A stretch of DNA of 64,000 bases from Flavobacterium ajazii (GTDB lineage: Bacteria > Bacteroidota > Bacteroidia > Flavobacteriales > Flavobacteriaceae), in contig NZ_JAAEHL010000010.1 in NCBI RefSeq assembly GCF_010614725.1, forward strand, positions 175,435 through 239,434. The letters run 5' to 3'. The position numbers and the translations under genes were made by a program. The notes under the pieces were generated by a model. That model searched no databases. It saw nothing but the letters and a program-made list of their open reading frames with translations, and was not told the DNA's origin. Positions 33,791 through 42,780 of this stretch are shown here, piece after piece (position 1 is the first letter of the stretch; the number at the start of each line of letters is the position of its first letter).

Positions 33791-35479
33791 ATGCGTAAAA
33801 TTCGAATTATTTCATTACTCTTCATATTACTAACTTGTTTTAGCAATAACTTTTATTGTCAAAGTAAGATAATTTCAAAAGACGAAATTGATAAACTATT
33901 AAATGAAGCGACAAAATACTGGAAGTTTAATAATCATGAAAAATCTTTAACACAATCAAGAGCCGCTTTAAAATATGCTATTAAAATCAATAATAATTAT
34001 TTAATCGCACGAAGTTACAATTTAATTGGAGTAAATTTTGATGATTTACTTATGCCGGATAAAGCATTCCCTTTTTACATAAAAGCTCTATACTACATCA
34101 ATAAAACAGATAATAGCATCTTCAAAGGCAGGATTAATAATAATTTAGCAAATATTTATTTTTTCGAAAGAAATCAATATCAAAAAGGAATATTCCATTA
34201 CGAGAAAGCTCTTCGATATTGTAATAATTCATCCGATACCTCACTAATTTTTATTAGAAAACTTAACTTAAGCTGGGCTTATTTTGAGATTAAGAATTTT
34301 AATAAAGGCTTGCAATATCTGAAATATCTAAATCAATTTAAACAATATGGAGACGAATCAACATACGTTGCATTAAATATGTTAAACGGTGTTTATTATG
34401 ACCATATAAATGATACCTTAAAAGCAAATTTTCACTTCTTAAGAGCGATTCGATTAGGCAATGAAAATGACGAAAAATTAGATCTATCGATAACACATAA
34501 AAAATATGCTGCTTTTTTATTTAAAAACAAAAATTATAAAAAGGCTTATGAAAACATATTAGAATTTAATCGGCTTACTGATGAAATCCTTGCTTTGGCA
34601 AAACAAAAAAAAACAAAACTAATTGGTGTCAATCTTGAACTGGATGAATTTAAAAGAGAAGTTGATAAAATCGAAACAGAATACAAGAACAAACAAAAAT
34701 TATTACAGGAAGAACAATCCCGTCATATGAAGGTTTTTGGAGTCATTATTATGCTATTTATCATCATAACAATTCTTTTTTACTTTTTTCTCCAGAACGC
34801 CAAACTGAAACAAAAAAACAAGATTAAAAATATTCAGAATAAAATACACCAAAATTTAATCAATGCCAGTATAGATGGGCAGGAAAGCGAAAGAAAAAAA
34901 GTTGCTTTATTTTTGCACGATACCATTAGTGCATCATTATCATCAGCAGGAATGCATCTTAATGTGTTTTTAGCACAAAATAATCCTGTTTCTGATGAGA
35001 TCATAAAAACGAAATTTATTCTGGATGAAACCCATGATAAGGTTAGGGATCTTTCGCATGATTTGCTACCTACTCTTTTGGTTCGTTTCGGATTATTATA
35101 TGCTTTGGATGATTTATGTGAAAAATACTCTAACTCGACTTTACTTTTTGAGTTTCGAAATACTATTCCAATTAAAAAAAGATACACAGAACAGTTTGAA
35201 ACCAGGATTTACTATATCATTTCTGAACTTCTAAATAATATCATCAAGCATAGTAAGGCTAGTAAAGCAATTGTTTCGTTAATGGAAAATGACGACGAAA
35301 TGATTATTGAAATTACAGATAACGGAAAAGGATTTGATACCAATAAATTTAATTTTGTTGAAGGCTTCGGACTTAATCAGATCAGGGCGAGAATAAATAA
35401 CCTCAATGGACATTTTAATGTAACCTCAAAGATCTATCAGGGAACTTCCATTATAATTAATGTACCCCTGAATGATTAA
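33791..35479 (+). CDS. TPR-sensor histidine kinase (HisKA_3 type), paralog 2
   Basis: 562 aa, same architecture as 27402-29087: signal segment about 1-24, TPR-like helices to about 290, membrane helix about 316-337, then kinase. The kinase keeps FLHDTISASLSSAGMHL, LLNNIIKHS, ITDNGKGFD and GFGLNQIRARI. In the first 110 residues of the kinase half only about four residues differ from paralog 1, yet codons differ at many synonymous sites, so this is old duplication with strong constraint rather than recent copying. No response regulator is adjacent. A TATATTTG box lies at 33736-33743. The stop codon directly abuts the stop of the convergent phosphoesterase gene. Confidence 0.9.
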   Translation: MRKIRIISLLFILLTCFSNNFYCQSKIISKDEIDKLLNEATKYWKFNNHEKSLTQSRAALKYAIKINNNYLIARSYNLIGVNFDDLLMPDKAFPFYIKALYYINKTDNSIFKGRINNNLANIYFFERNQYQKGIFHYEKALRYCNNSSDTSLIFIRKLNLSWAYFEIKNFNKGLQYLKYLNQFKQYGDESTYVALNMLNGVYYDHINDTLKANFHFLRAIRLGNENDEKLDLSITHKKYAAFLFKNKNYKKAYENILEFNRLTDEILALAKQKKTKLIGVNLELDEFKREVDKIETEYKNKQKLLQEEQSRHMKVFGVIIMLFIIITILFYFFLQNAKLKQKNKIKNIQNKIHQNLINASIDGQESERKKVALFLHDTISASLSSAGMHLNVFLAQNNPVSDEIIKTKFILDETHDKVRDLSHDLLPTLLVRFGLLYALDDLCEKYSNSTLLFEFRNTIPIKKRYTEQFETRIYYIISELLNNIIKHSKASKAIVSLMENDDEMIIEITDNGKGFDTNKFNFVEGFGLNQIRARINNLNGHFNVTSKIYQGTSIIINVPLND

Positions 35480-35977
35480 TTAAGCTCTTTTGCCAATTTC
35501 TATAATTTCTAGATCTTTGATTTTGTCACCATCAATCACAAAACGAAGCATGGTTCGCATTTGATGGAAACCGCTTTTTCCCGCAGCTCCCGGATTCATG
35601 TGTAATAAATTGTTTTTTTTGTCAAACATTACTTTCAGAATGTGCGAATGTCCGCAGATGAATAATTTAGGTGGGTTTGCAACCATCTCTTCCCTGATAT
35701 TCGGATTGTATTTTCCGGGATAACCACCAATATGTGTAATCCAGACCGAAACATTTTCACTCATAAACCTGTTATGAAGCGGAAATTCCAATCTTGCCTC
35801 AGCATTATCGATATTTCCATAAACACAACGCAATGGTTTTAGTTTTTTTAAAGTATCTGTAACGTTTAAATCCCCAATATCTCCCGCATGCCAGACTTCA
35901 TCTGCCTGTGCTGCATATTTTAAAATGATGTCGTCAATATGACTGTGCGTATCGGAAAGGAGGAGGATTTTTTTCAT
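35480..35977 (-). CDS. YfcE/MJ0936-family metallophosphoesterase
   Basis: 165 aa. Dinuclear-metal phosphoesterase motifs in order: SDTHSHIDD (8-16), WHAGDIGD (30-37), VYGNIDNAEAR (54-64, Asn-Asp variant of GNHD), WITHIGGYPG (80-89) and ICGHSHI (107-113). Members hydrolyse phosphodiesters in vitro; a cellular role is not firmly known. Its stop codon (TAA, minus) begins at the very next base after the plus-strand kinase stop, giving a TAATTA junction with no intergenic space, so termination signals of each gene must lie inside the other. Confidence 0.9.
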   Translation of the reverse strand: MKKILLLSDTHSHIDDIILKYAAQADEVWHAGDIGDLNVTDTLKKLKPLRCVYGNIDNAEARLEFPLHNRFMSENVSVWITHIGGYPGKYNPNIREEMVANPPKLFICGHSHILKVMFDKKNNLLHMNPGAAGKSGFHQMRTMLRFVIDGDKIKDLEIIEIGKRA

Positions 35978-35983
35978 TCTGAA

Positions 35984-36016
35984 AAACTAAGATTCTGAGG
36001 TGCTAAGATACTCAGA
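35984..36016. repeat. CTAAG-rich repeat, short copy
   Basis: CTAAGATTCTGAGGTGCTAAG then ATACTCAG: same roughly 10-nt periodic motif as 23894-24018 and 38247-38452. Confidence 0.55.
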
Positions 36017-36035
36017 TTTTACTAATACTATTTAT

Positions 36036-36067
36036 CAAAAAAAATCCAATTGCTTTCACAATCGGAT
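36036..36067 (-). terminator. Terminator downstream of the SPFH gene (minus strand)
   Basis: Read on the minus strand: ATCCGATTG, TGAAAG, CAATTGGAT, then T8. One mismatch in the stem. Confidence 0.7.
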
Positions 36068-36083
36068 CTTTGATTTTTGATTT

Positions 36084-36107
36084 AGACGCACGGCTGTGCG
36101 TCTCTAC
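36084..36107. repeat. Short palindrome AGACGCAC-GGCT-GTGCGTCT
   Basis: Eight-base perfect arms, followed by CTAC. A second copy at 38377-38400 has AGACACAC-TGCT-GTGTGTCT, also followed by CTAC. One position has changed in both arms together (G-C to A-T), so pairing is preserved. Confidence 0.75.
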
Positions 36108-36116
36108 TAAAAAAAA

Positions 36117-38045
36117 TTAATTTTTAGGCTTTTGGGTTTTAACGTCTTTTAAATCTTTCGTGTCTTTGGTATCCATCATTTCCATTAGTTTCAAACCTAA
36201 CAAACCACTGATAGAGCCATCAGAACCGCCATTTCCTGAAATTAATACATCCGGAATCACTTTGATGTTTCCTTTACCAATTTCTTCGGTTACTTTATAA
36301 CGCGTAAAGTTATCACCACCCATTGCGCTTACCTGAAGCTGATACGCTTCTGCGGTTGATTTACCAATTGCCATAATTTTCTCAGCTTCGGCTAAACCGG
36401 TTTTTGAAATTCTTTCAGCCTCTGCACTTGCGTTCAGTTTTGTTGCTTCTGCCTGTGCTCCTGCTCTTGCTTTAGTTGCTTCAGCTTCAGCATTTGCTCG
36501 CATTTTTGTTGCTTCGGCTTCTGCGTTTACATTCAGTTTTAAACTTGTAGCATCCCCTTCTGCTTTCTTAACTGTAGCATCTGCAGTACGCTGTGCGATT
36601 TCAACACTTTGAGAAGCACGTACAATTTCTTTCTGCATATCGGCAATGGCGGTTTCTTTTTCCATACCCTGACGCTGTTCCTGTGCCAGCTTTTGGGTTT
36701 GATAGGTTTTTTGTTCTTCTTCTGCCAGTTTTCTGTCTGTCAAAGTTTTCATCAATGAATCCGGCGGAACAATATCTCCAATTAGGGTATCCACTGCATT
36801 TACGTTATATTCGTCAAGAACTAACTTAATATGATTTTTAGCAGACTCCTGGCGTTCCTTTCTGGTTGTAAGAAACGAAATTACATCACTATCCTGAGCT
36901 GAGTTTCTGAAATAGTTACCAATTGTAGGCTCTAAAACCTGAGAAACCAGATTATTCATGCTTCCAAAACGTGCAATAACCTTTGGTGCTTCATTTGCCG
37001 GAACGTGAATAATTTGTGCAACATCCAGATTAAATGGAAAACCGTCTTTTGAACGAACTGTAATCGTAGAAAGATTTTTATCTAAATCGTGAGATTCGCT
37101 TCGTGCATTTGCCCAGTTTAAAACCAGATTTGTTGTTGGAACAGGTTCCAGTTTTGTTGTATATTTATTCAAAGCATATTTACCGGGTCCAAAAGGTTCC
37201 ATCCAGACACCTCTTTGTCCTTTTGAAACGATGTTTCCGTGTTTGAAAGTATCTCCGGTAACATCCTGACCGTCTTCACCAATATAAGAAATCACTACAC
37301 CAACATAACCAATAGGCACATCAGTCATCGGGTTCTGTTCAATTAAAATTCCCCAGGTGTTAATATAATAAGAACCTGCCAACATAACCTGAGGCTGTAA
37401 ACCACGATTCCCTCCTTGTTCCAGAAACTTGTCAAAATCCTGAAAATTATTATGGTTCTCAACAAATTTACCTGCAATCTGCCCCTGTGGAATTGGCTCT
37501 CCATCCAGGGCTGTTACGATACCGATCATGTTTTCATAAATCTTGATCTGATCTGCAATCACAATCTCGAACAAGAAAGTATTGATACGATACGATCCTG
37601 TAGTAATAAAAGCCGTCTGGCGTCCTTTTTGACCTCCATTATTCAGAAAGGCAGTAGCATCCTGAAAATTGTCACTTTCTACTTTTCTGGCCAAGATTCT
37701 CCCTGTTGGAATTTCCTTTCCATCTTTACTTAAAACCAATCCGATTTTACCTTCCGGAATAAGGGTGAATCCGGTCATATCGATTGAATATTGCCAGATC
37801 CACATTCCCCAGTATAAACCCGGAGCCAACGTTTGTGCCTGATAACCCGCTTCGCCTTTTGTAGCAATTATACGACCATCCGGCAATGATTTGTCTGCCC
37901 CAAACAGAACGAATTTCTTGGTCACTAAACCAATCCTATCTTCAGGAACGATAACCATTCCGAAGAAAACACGCAAAATAAATTTGTAAAAAACAATGGC
38001 AAATAAAATTAAAATTATCCACCAGTAAGAAGTAATTTCATTCAT
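36117..38045 (-). CDS. SPFH/flotillin-like membrane protein
   Basis: 642 aa. N-terminal membrane helix (about 7-28). Three imperfect repeats follow (about 38-235), each with a GLV/GIV strand, a P-x-G-x-I turn and a G-Y/S-Y-x-I-N end (GLVTKKFVLFG, GLVLSKDGKEIPTGRILARK, GIVTALDGEPIPQGQIAGKF). Next is the SPFH (band 7) domain (about 245-440) and a long Ala/Glu coiled coil with near-repeats of NAEAEATKMRA (about 490-560), as in flotillins. The C-terminus is Lys/Asp-rich. Such proteins scaffold membrane microdomains; a specific job here is not evident. It is transcribed alone, with a terminator at 36036-36067. Confidence 0.85.
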   Translation of the reverse strand: MNEITSYWWIILILFAIVFYKFILRVFFGMVIVPEDRIGLVTKKFVLFGADKSLPDGRIIATKGEAGYQAQTLAPGLYWGMWIWQYSIDMTGFTLIPEGKIGLVLSKDGKEIPTGRILARKVESDNFQDATAFLNNGGQKGRQTAFITTGSYRINTFLFEIVIADQIKIYENMIGIVTALDGEPIPQGQIAGKFVENHNNFQDFDKFLEQGGNRGLQPQVMLAGSYYINTWGILIEQNPMTDVPIGYVGVVISYIGEDGQDVTGDTFKHGNIVSKGQRGVWMEPFGPGKYALNKYTTKLEPVPTTNLVLNWANARSESHDLDKNLSTITVRSKDGFPFNLDVAQIIHVPANEAPKVIARFGSMNNLVSQVLEPTIGNYFRNSAQDSDVISFLTTRKERQESAKNHIKLVLDEYNVNAVDTLIGDIVPPDSLMKTLTDRKLAEEEQKTYQTQKLAQEQRQGMEKETAIADMQKEIVRASQSVEIAQRTADATVKKAEGDATSLKLNVNAEAEATKMRANAEAEATKARAGAQAEATKLNASAEAERISKTGLAEAEKIMAIGKSTAEAYQLQVSAMGGDNFTRYKVTEEIGKGNIKVIPDVLISGNGGSDGSISGLLGLKLMEMMDTKDTKDLKDVKTQKPKN

Positions 38046-38246
38046 AGTTTTTGATATTTAATAGTACAAACATAGGAGAAATAGTAAATGTTAAAATGAA
38101 AACTTTTTAAAATTAACATTTAGAATTTTCTTCTTAAAAATGTTAAAAAACGCCTGAAATTATATCGTTGGAATTGTCAATTTCTGACACGATTTTTAGC
38201 CGGACAAACTATGATTTGCATTTTCGGTTTTAAAGGATTTTAACAA

Positions 38247-38452
38247 AGGTTCTGAGATTCTAAGTTGCTAAGGTTCTAAGTTTTGTTTTTAGATTTTATT
38301 GAAATGGATATTTATCGATTTTAAAATATATCGGAAATATTATACTTAATTATATACAATTTACCAATCTGACGTAAGACACACTGCTGTGTGTCTCTAC
38401 ACATTAATTGCGATAAAAAAAACTTAGAACCTTAGCTCCTCAGAACCGTAGC
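38247..38452. repeat. Composite repeat: CTAAG arms around a palindrome
   Basis: Left arm 38247-38283 (GGTTCTGAGATTCTAAGTTG then CTAAGGTTCTAAG) and right arm 38421-38452 (AACTTAGAACCTTAGCTCCT then CAGAACC) are inverted copies. Between them lies the AGACACAC palindrome (38377-38400). No gene lies in the 425 nt between the SPFH gene and truA. Confidence 0.65.
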
Positions 38453-38473
38453 GGCTTTTAAAAAAAACCTTTG

Positions 38474-38481
38474 TACCTTTG
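38474..38481 (+). promoter_or_regulatory. -7 element TACCTTTG of the truA promoter
   Basis: Exact TAnnTTTG match 25 nt before the ATG at 38507. It overlaps the TTG codon at 38471, which therefore cannot be the translation start. Confidence 0.55.
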
Positions 38482-38506
38482 CAACTCAAAACCTCTGTCC
38501 CTCACA

Positions 38507-39247
38507 ATGAGATATTTTATTCAATTTGCCTATAACGGAACTCATTACCATGGCTGGCAGTTTCAGCCGAATGCTTCATCAGTTCAGGAAACTTTAAATA
38601 AAGCACTTTCAGTTTTATTAAATTCAGACATAAATGTTATGGGAGCCGGAAGAACTGATACGGGAGTCCATGCTTCTGAAATGTACGGGCATTTTGATTT
38701 AGATAAATCAATTGATATTCCGGTTTTAGTGCATAAGATAAATTCGTATTTACCAAAAGATATAGCTGTTTATAATCTGATTCCGGTTCATGATGATGCA
38801 CATTGCCGATTTGATGCCACCAAAAGAACCTATGAATATCATATCAATACAGTTAAAAATCCGTTTTTAGAAGGGTTAAGTTGGTATGTAAATCAGAAAC
38901 TGGATGTTGATTTAATGAATGAAGCGGCGCAGATTTTACTGAAGCATACCGATTTTCAGTGTTTTTCGAAAGTAAATACCGATGTCAATACATTTGATTG
39001 CACGGTTTTTGAGGCGTACTGGAAGCAGGAAAAAGACAAATTGGTTTTTACCATTTCAGCGAATCGTTTTTTACGAAATATGGTTCGGGCAATTGTGGGA
39101 ACTTTAATCAATATCGGATTACATAAAATTACACTATCCGATTTTGAGAATATCATTGCGAGCAAAAGCAGAGAAAAAGCCGGTTTTTCGGTTCCGGCAC
39201 ATGGTTTATATTTAACCGATATTTATTACGATTACATCATAAAATAG
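38507..39247 (+). CDS. truA: tRNA pseudouridine synthase A
   Basis: About 246 aa, starting MRYFIQFAYNGTHYHGWQFQ. The catalytic Asp lies in GAGRTDTGVHA; other family blocks are FDATKRTYEYHI, FLRNMVRAIVGTLINIG and AGFSVPAHGLYLTDIYY. It isomerises uridines 38-40 of the tRNA anticodon arm to pseudouridine. The upstream in-frame TTG (38471) lies before the -7 promoter box, so the ATG at 38507 is preferred. An ABC exporter follows 90 nt later, with a structured repeat between. Expected to be a conserved housekeeping gene. Confidence 0.95.
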   Translation: MRYFIQFAYNGTHYHGWQFQPNASSVQETLNKALSVLLNSDINVMGAGRTDTGVHASEMYGHFDLDKSIDIPVLVHKINSYLPKDIAVYNLIPVHDDAHCRFDATKRTYEYHINTVKNPFLEGLSWYVNQKLDVDLMNEAAQILLKHTDFQCFSKVNTDVNTFDCTVFEAYWKQEKDKLVFTISANRFLRNMVRAIVGTLINIGLHKITLSDFENIIASKSREKAGFSVPAHGLYLTDIYYDYIIK

Positions 39248-39327
39248 CCCTGATTGCAACGGAAATCCTTTTTTGTTTTTTCTTTAAAAACAAAAAAGAT
39301 TGAAGTGAAAAGCAGGAAATAGCTCCT
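39246..39327 (+). repeat. Structured interspersed element (about 80 nt), copy 1
   Basis: It begins AGCCCTGATTGCAACGG at the truA stop, contains the hairpin CTTTTTTGTTTTT / AAAAACAAAAAAG and ends GTGAAAAGCAGGAAATAGCT then CC. Copy 2 at 56271-56346 has the same ends and a different inner stem. It may act as a terminator of truA. Confidence 0.7.
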
Positions 39328-39337
39328 AAAAAATATA

Positions 39338-41092
39338 ATGAAAGCAAAAGCATTTGACACCGGATTATTCAAACGGATTCTAAAATATACCAAACCTTAT
39401 AAATGGCGCTATTACGGCGTTATAGTTTTTGCGATTTCATTATCGATTTTTGCAGCGCTTCGCCCGTACTTATTGAAACAAACTGTTGATGGTTATATTA
39501 AAACGCATGATAAATACGGTTTGTTAATGTACATTATCCTTATGGGAGTTGTTTTATTGATGGAGGTTTTCTCTCAGTTTTATTTTGTGTATTGGGCCAA
39601 CTGGCTCGGACAGGATATTGTAAAAGATATTCGAAATAAACTGTTCAAACATATTTTAAGTTTCAGAATGAAATATTTTGATTTGGTTCCGGTTGGTCAG
39701 CTGGTAACCCGATCGGTTTCGGATATTGAATCTATTGCCCGTATTTTCAGTCAGGGGCTTTTTATGATTATCAGTGATTTGATGAAAATGCTGGTAGTTT
39801 TGCTTTTTATGTTTTACATGAACTGGAAACTGACCTGGATTGTGATTGTTGCTATGCCAATTTTGGTTTACGTTACCCGAATTTTTCAGCGTAAAATGCA
39901 GGTGGCGTTTGAAGAAGTAAGAACACAGATTGCTAATATGAATTCATTTGTTCAGGAACGTGTAACAGGAATGAAAATCGTTCAACTTTTTAACCGTGAA
40001 AAAATTGAAGCTGAGAATTTCAGGGCTATAAATGACAAACACCGAGTTGCATGGATAAAAACGATTCTGTACAACTCGATCTTCTTTCCGATTGCTGATA
40101 TCATTTCATCAATTACTTTAGGATTAGTGGTTGTTTTTGGCGGTTTTAAAATTCTGAACGGAGATAACTTTACGACTTTTGGAGATTTATTTTCTTATAC
40201 TATGTTTATCGGAATGCTTTTTAATCCCTTACGACAAATTGCAGATAAATTCAATGAGATGCAGTTGGGAATGATTGCCGCCAATCGTGTTTTTGATATT
40301 ATTGATACGCAGGATCATATTCAGGATACAGGAACGATTGAAGCTCCGGTTTTTGATGGAAGCATCGAATTTAAACAGGTTCGTTTTAGTTATATTTCCG
40401 AAGAAGAAGTTATAAAAGGAATTGATTTATCTGTAGCTTCCGGACAGACGGTTGCAATTGTAGGTTCGACCGGAGCAGGAAAATCTACAATTATCAATTT
40501 GCTGAACCGCTTTTATGAAATTAACAGCGGAACAATTTGCATTGATGGCGAAAATATAGAAAACTATACTCTGGCATCTTTACGAAAACAAATTGCTGTG
40601 GTTTTACAGGATGTGTTTTTGTTTGCCGATACGATTTACAACAATATTACTTTGCACAATCCGAGAATCACCCGTGAACAAGTTCTGGATGCCGCGAAGA
40701 AAATCGGTGTTCATGATTTTATTATGAGTCTTCCCGATAATTATGATTTTGATGTTAAGGAACGTGGCGTAATGCTTTCATCCGGACAAAGACAGCTGAT
40801 TGCTTTTTTACGTTCGTATGTGAGTAATCCGAGTATTTTGATTTTGGATGAAGCAACTTCATCAATTGATACTTATTCTGAAGAATTGATTCAGCGTGCT
40901 ACCGAAACAATTACCAAAGGAAGAACTTCAATCATCATAGCGCACCGTCTCGCAACCATTGTGAATGCCGATAAAATCATAGTAATGGACAAAGGCCTGA
41001 TTGTTGAGCAGGGCACACATCAGGAATTATTAGCCAAAACAGACGGATATTACAAAAATCTTTACGACTCGCAATTTTCGGTTGCAAATTAG
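39338..41092 (+). CDS. ABC exporter, MsbA-like half-transporter
   Basis: 584 aa. Six membrane helices in residues about 20-315, with coupling-loop text VRTQIANMNSFVQERVTGMKIVQLF (read as blocks), then an ATPase: Walker A VGSTGAGKSTIINLLNRFY, Q-loop VLQDVFLFADTI, signature VMLSSGQRQLIAFLRS and Walker B ILILDEATSSIDTYSE. A homodimeric exporter of lipids or drugs is the family expectation; substrate unknown. Twenty-six bases later a LytS-type kinase begins, so they may be co-transcribed, although the functional link is unclear. Confidence 0.9.
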   Translation: MKAKAFDTGLFKRILKYTKPYKWRYYGVIVFAISLSIFAALRPYLLKQTVDGYIKTHDKYGLLMYIILMGVVLLMEVFSQFYFVYWANWLGQDIVKDIRNKLFKHILSFRMKYFDLVPVGQLVTRSVSDIESIARIFSQGLFMIISDLMKMLVVLLFMFYMNWKLTWIVIVAMPILVYVTRIFQRKMQVAFEEVRTQIANMNSFVQERVTGMKIVQLFNREKIEAENFRAINDKHRVAWIKTILYNSIFFPIADIISSITLGLVVVFGGFKILNGDNFTTFGDLFSYTMFIGMLFNPLRQIADKFNEMQLGMIAANRVFDIIDTQDHIQDTGTIEAPVFDGSIEFKQVRFSYISEEEVIKGIDLSVASGQTVAIVGSTGAGKSTIINLLNRFYEINSGTICIDGENIENYTLASLRKQIAVVLQDVFLFADTIYNNITLHNPRITREQVLDAAKKIGVHDFIMSLPDNYDFDVKERGVMLSSGQRQLIAFLRSYVSNPSILILDEATSSIDTYSEELIQRATETITKGRTSIIIAHRLATIVNADKIIVMDKGLIVEQGTHQELLAKTDGYYKNLYDSQFSVAN

Positions 41093-41118
41093 AACACTTC
41101 TACTTATATATACACCCT

Positions 41119-42693
41119 TTGAAATTTAGATTAAAAAAAATAACATCCAGGCGTGCTTTTTTTATATACGTCGCATTCACTATTTTACTTACAGTTTCTT
41201 CTGTTTACATTTTGAGTAACTTAATTACTGATCTTACAGAGAGAGCCAATGAAGATATGGCGCAGCGTAATTTTATTAAAAAGCAGGAATTCATATCGCA
41301 GGAATTTTCAAAACTCCTGGAACAGGAAAACCGAATAAAACATGTCTTAAAAATTAGTACTCCAGAGAATTTATCTTCGAATTTAAAAGTTTTATCCTCG
41401 GTACAGACAACCAATTCTTTGATCGTAAATAACTGGTTTCAGATTAACGGTGAGAAAATTAGGTTTGGAACTGATTCTACTGCTACTCAGGCGGAAATTA
41501 ATGATACTGAAAAATTTGTTCTTCAATATAAAAATTCAGACCATATAAGCACAATTGTTCCTTTTGGAAAGGAATGGATCTGGCGGATTTATTTTAAGCT
41601 GATTTCTAAAAATAATACAACAGTTCGTTTCGGTTACGATATCAGCCTAAAAAAAATCCGCGATTATTTGTCTACTGCGGATAAAACAGCTACTAACTAT
41701 GCTTTTATTTTTGATAAAAATGGAACATGTATCTACCACCCTGATTCAACTTTTATAGGCAAAAACATTTATAAAGTTTCTTCTATCCGCTCTATTGATA
41801 CTATTTACAGTAAAAAACAGGATTATGTAAAAAGAGTTACCATGTCTGAGTATTTGAAACTGGATGTAATTCGGTTTACAAAAAAACTAGATATCAAAGG
41901 TACGCATTGGTTTATTTGTTCTAATTTTCCTAAAATCTTCATTGATGAAAATGTAGATTTGATCAGAAAATATTCAACATGGATTTATTCTATTACGACT
42001 ATCATGCTGTTAGTCATTTTCTATTTATTCTCGTATGCAAACAGACGCGCCTACAAAGAAAAAGGAATTGCGATTAAAGAAAAAAACAAACTGCTTGTTG
42101 AGAACGAAAAAATTGTAAAAGAAAAAGCCCTGATTCAGCTGCAGCAGTTAAAAGAGCAGATCAATCCGCATTTTTTGTTTAATTCACTCAATTCACTTTA
42201 TATGCTGGTTGGAACCGATGTAAAAACAGCACAGAAATTTACATTGAATTTATCTCGTATTTATCGCTATTTAATTGACCCGCCTGAAAAAAATATTGTT
42301 CCATTAAAAGAAGAATTATTATTTATTGAAAAATACATCTTTTTACAGCAAACCCGTTTTAAGGAAGAACTTTTCTTTTTGATAAAAATTGAAGACGAAG
42401 AAGCTTTAACTAAATTTATTCCCTATCTGGCTTTTCAGATTGCAGTTGAAAATACGATTAAACATAACATGGCTACAGCCGAAAATCCATTGACAACAGA
42501 AATCCTGATTCAGAAAGATCAGGTCATTATCAGCAACAATCTCCAAAAAAAGACACACAGTGAACCAAGCACAAATTTTGGACTGAAATACCTGTCAAGT
42601 GTCTATAATTTTTATTCCAGAACCAATTTCAAAACCTCAGAAAAAGAGGGCAATTTTGTTTGTATTTTACCATTAATATCCATTCACTCCTAA
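41119..42693 (+). CDS. LytS-type sensor histidine kinase (His_kinase family)
   Basis: 524 aa, TTG start. A first membrane helix (about 12-32), an extracytoplasmic Cache-like domain (about 35-285, with FIFDKNGTCIYHPDSTFIG), a second helix (about 288-308), then the kinase. The phospho-acceptor block is LQQLKEQINPHFLFNSLNSL, with RYLIDPPEKNIVPLKEEL and VENTIKHN. The last G-box is shortened (TNFGLKYL). Such kinases pair with LytTR regulators; one lies at 50249-51013, on the other side of a protease and SusC/SusD block. That arrangement suggests the pair controls the enclosed operon, perhaps in response to a peptide or nutrient. Confidence 0.88.
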   Translation: MKFRLKKITSRRAFFIYVAFTILLTVSSVYILSNLITDLTERANEDMAQRNFIKKQEFISQEFSKLLEQENRIKHVLKISTPENLSSNLKVLSSVQTTNSLIVNNWFQINGEKIRFGTDSTATQAEINDTEKFVLQYKNSDHISTIVPFGKEWIWRIYFKLISKNNTTVRFGYDISLKKIRDYLSTADKTATNYAFIFDKNGTCIYHPDSTFIGKNIYKVSSIRSIDTIYSKKQDYVKRVTMSEYLKLDVIRFTKKLDIKGTHWFICSNFPKIFIDENVDLIRKYSTWIYSITTIMLLVIFYLFSYANRRAYKEKGIAIKEKNKLLVENEKIVKEKALIQLQQLKEQINPHFLFNSLNSLYMLVGTDVKTAQKFTLNLSRIYRYLIDPPEKNIVPLKEELLFIEKYIFLQQTRFKEELFFLIKIEDEEALTKFIPYLAFQIAVENTIKHNMATAENPLTTEILIQKDQVIISNNLQKKTHSEPSTNFGLKYLSSVYNFYSRTNFKTSEKEGNFVCILPLISIHS

Positions 42694-42727
42694 AAAAAAG
42701 CCACTCACTCCTTTTCTCTTTTTATTT

Positions 42728-42754
42728 GAGCACGAAACGAATAGTTTCGCGCTC
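42728..42754. other. Hairpin in the 5' region of the metalloprotease gene
   Basis: GAGC-A-CGAAAC, loop GAATA, GTTTCG-C-GCTC. There is no T-run directly after, so it may be an mRNA leader structure or a protein-binding site rather than a terminator. Confidence 0.5.
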
Positions 42755-42780
42755 AGATTCAATTTAAATTTACTATCAAA

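Noticed and set aside
38471..38506. TTG start for truA
   Set aside because: It overlaps the TACCTTTG -7 box; the conserved protein starts at 38507.
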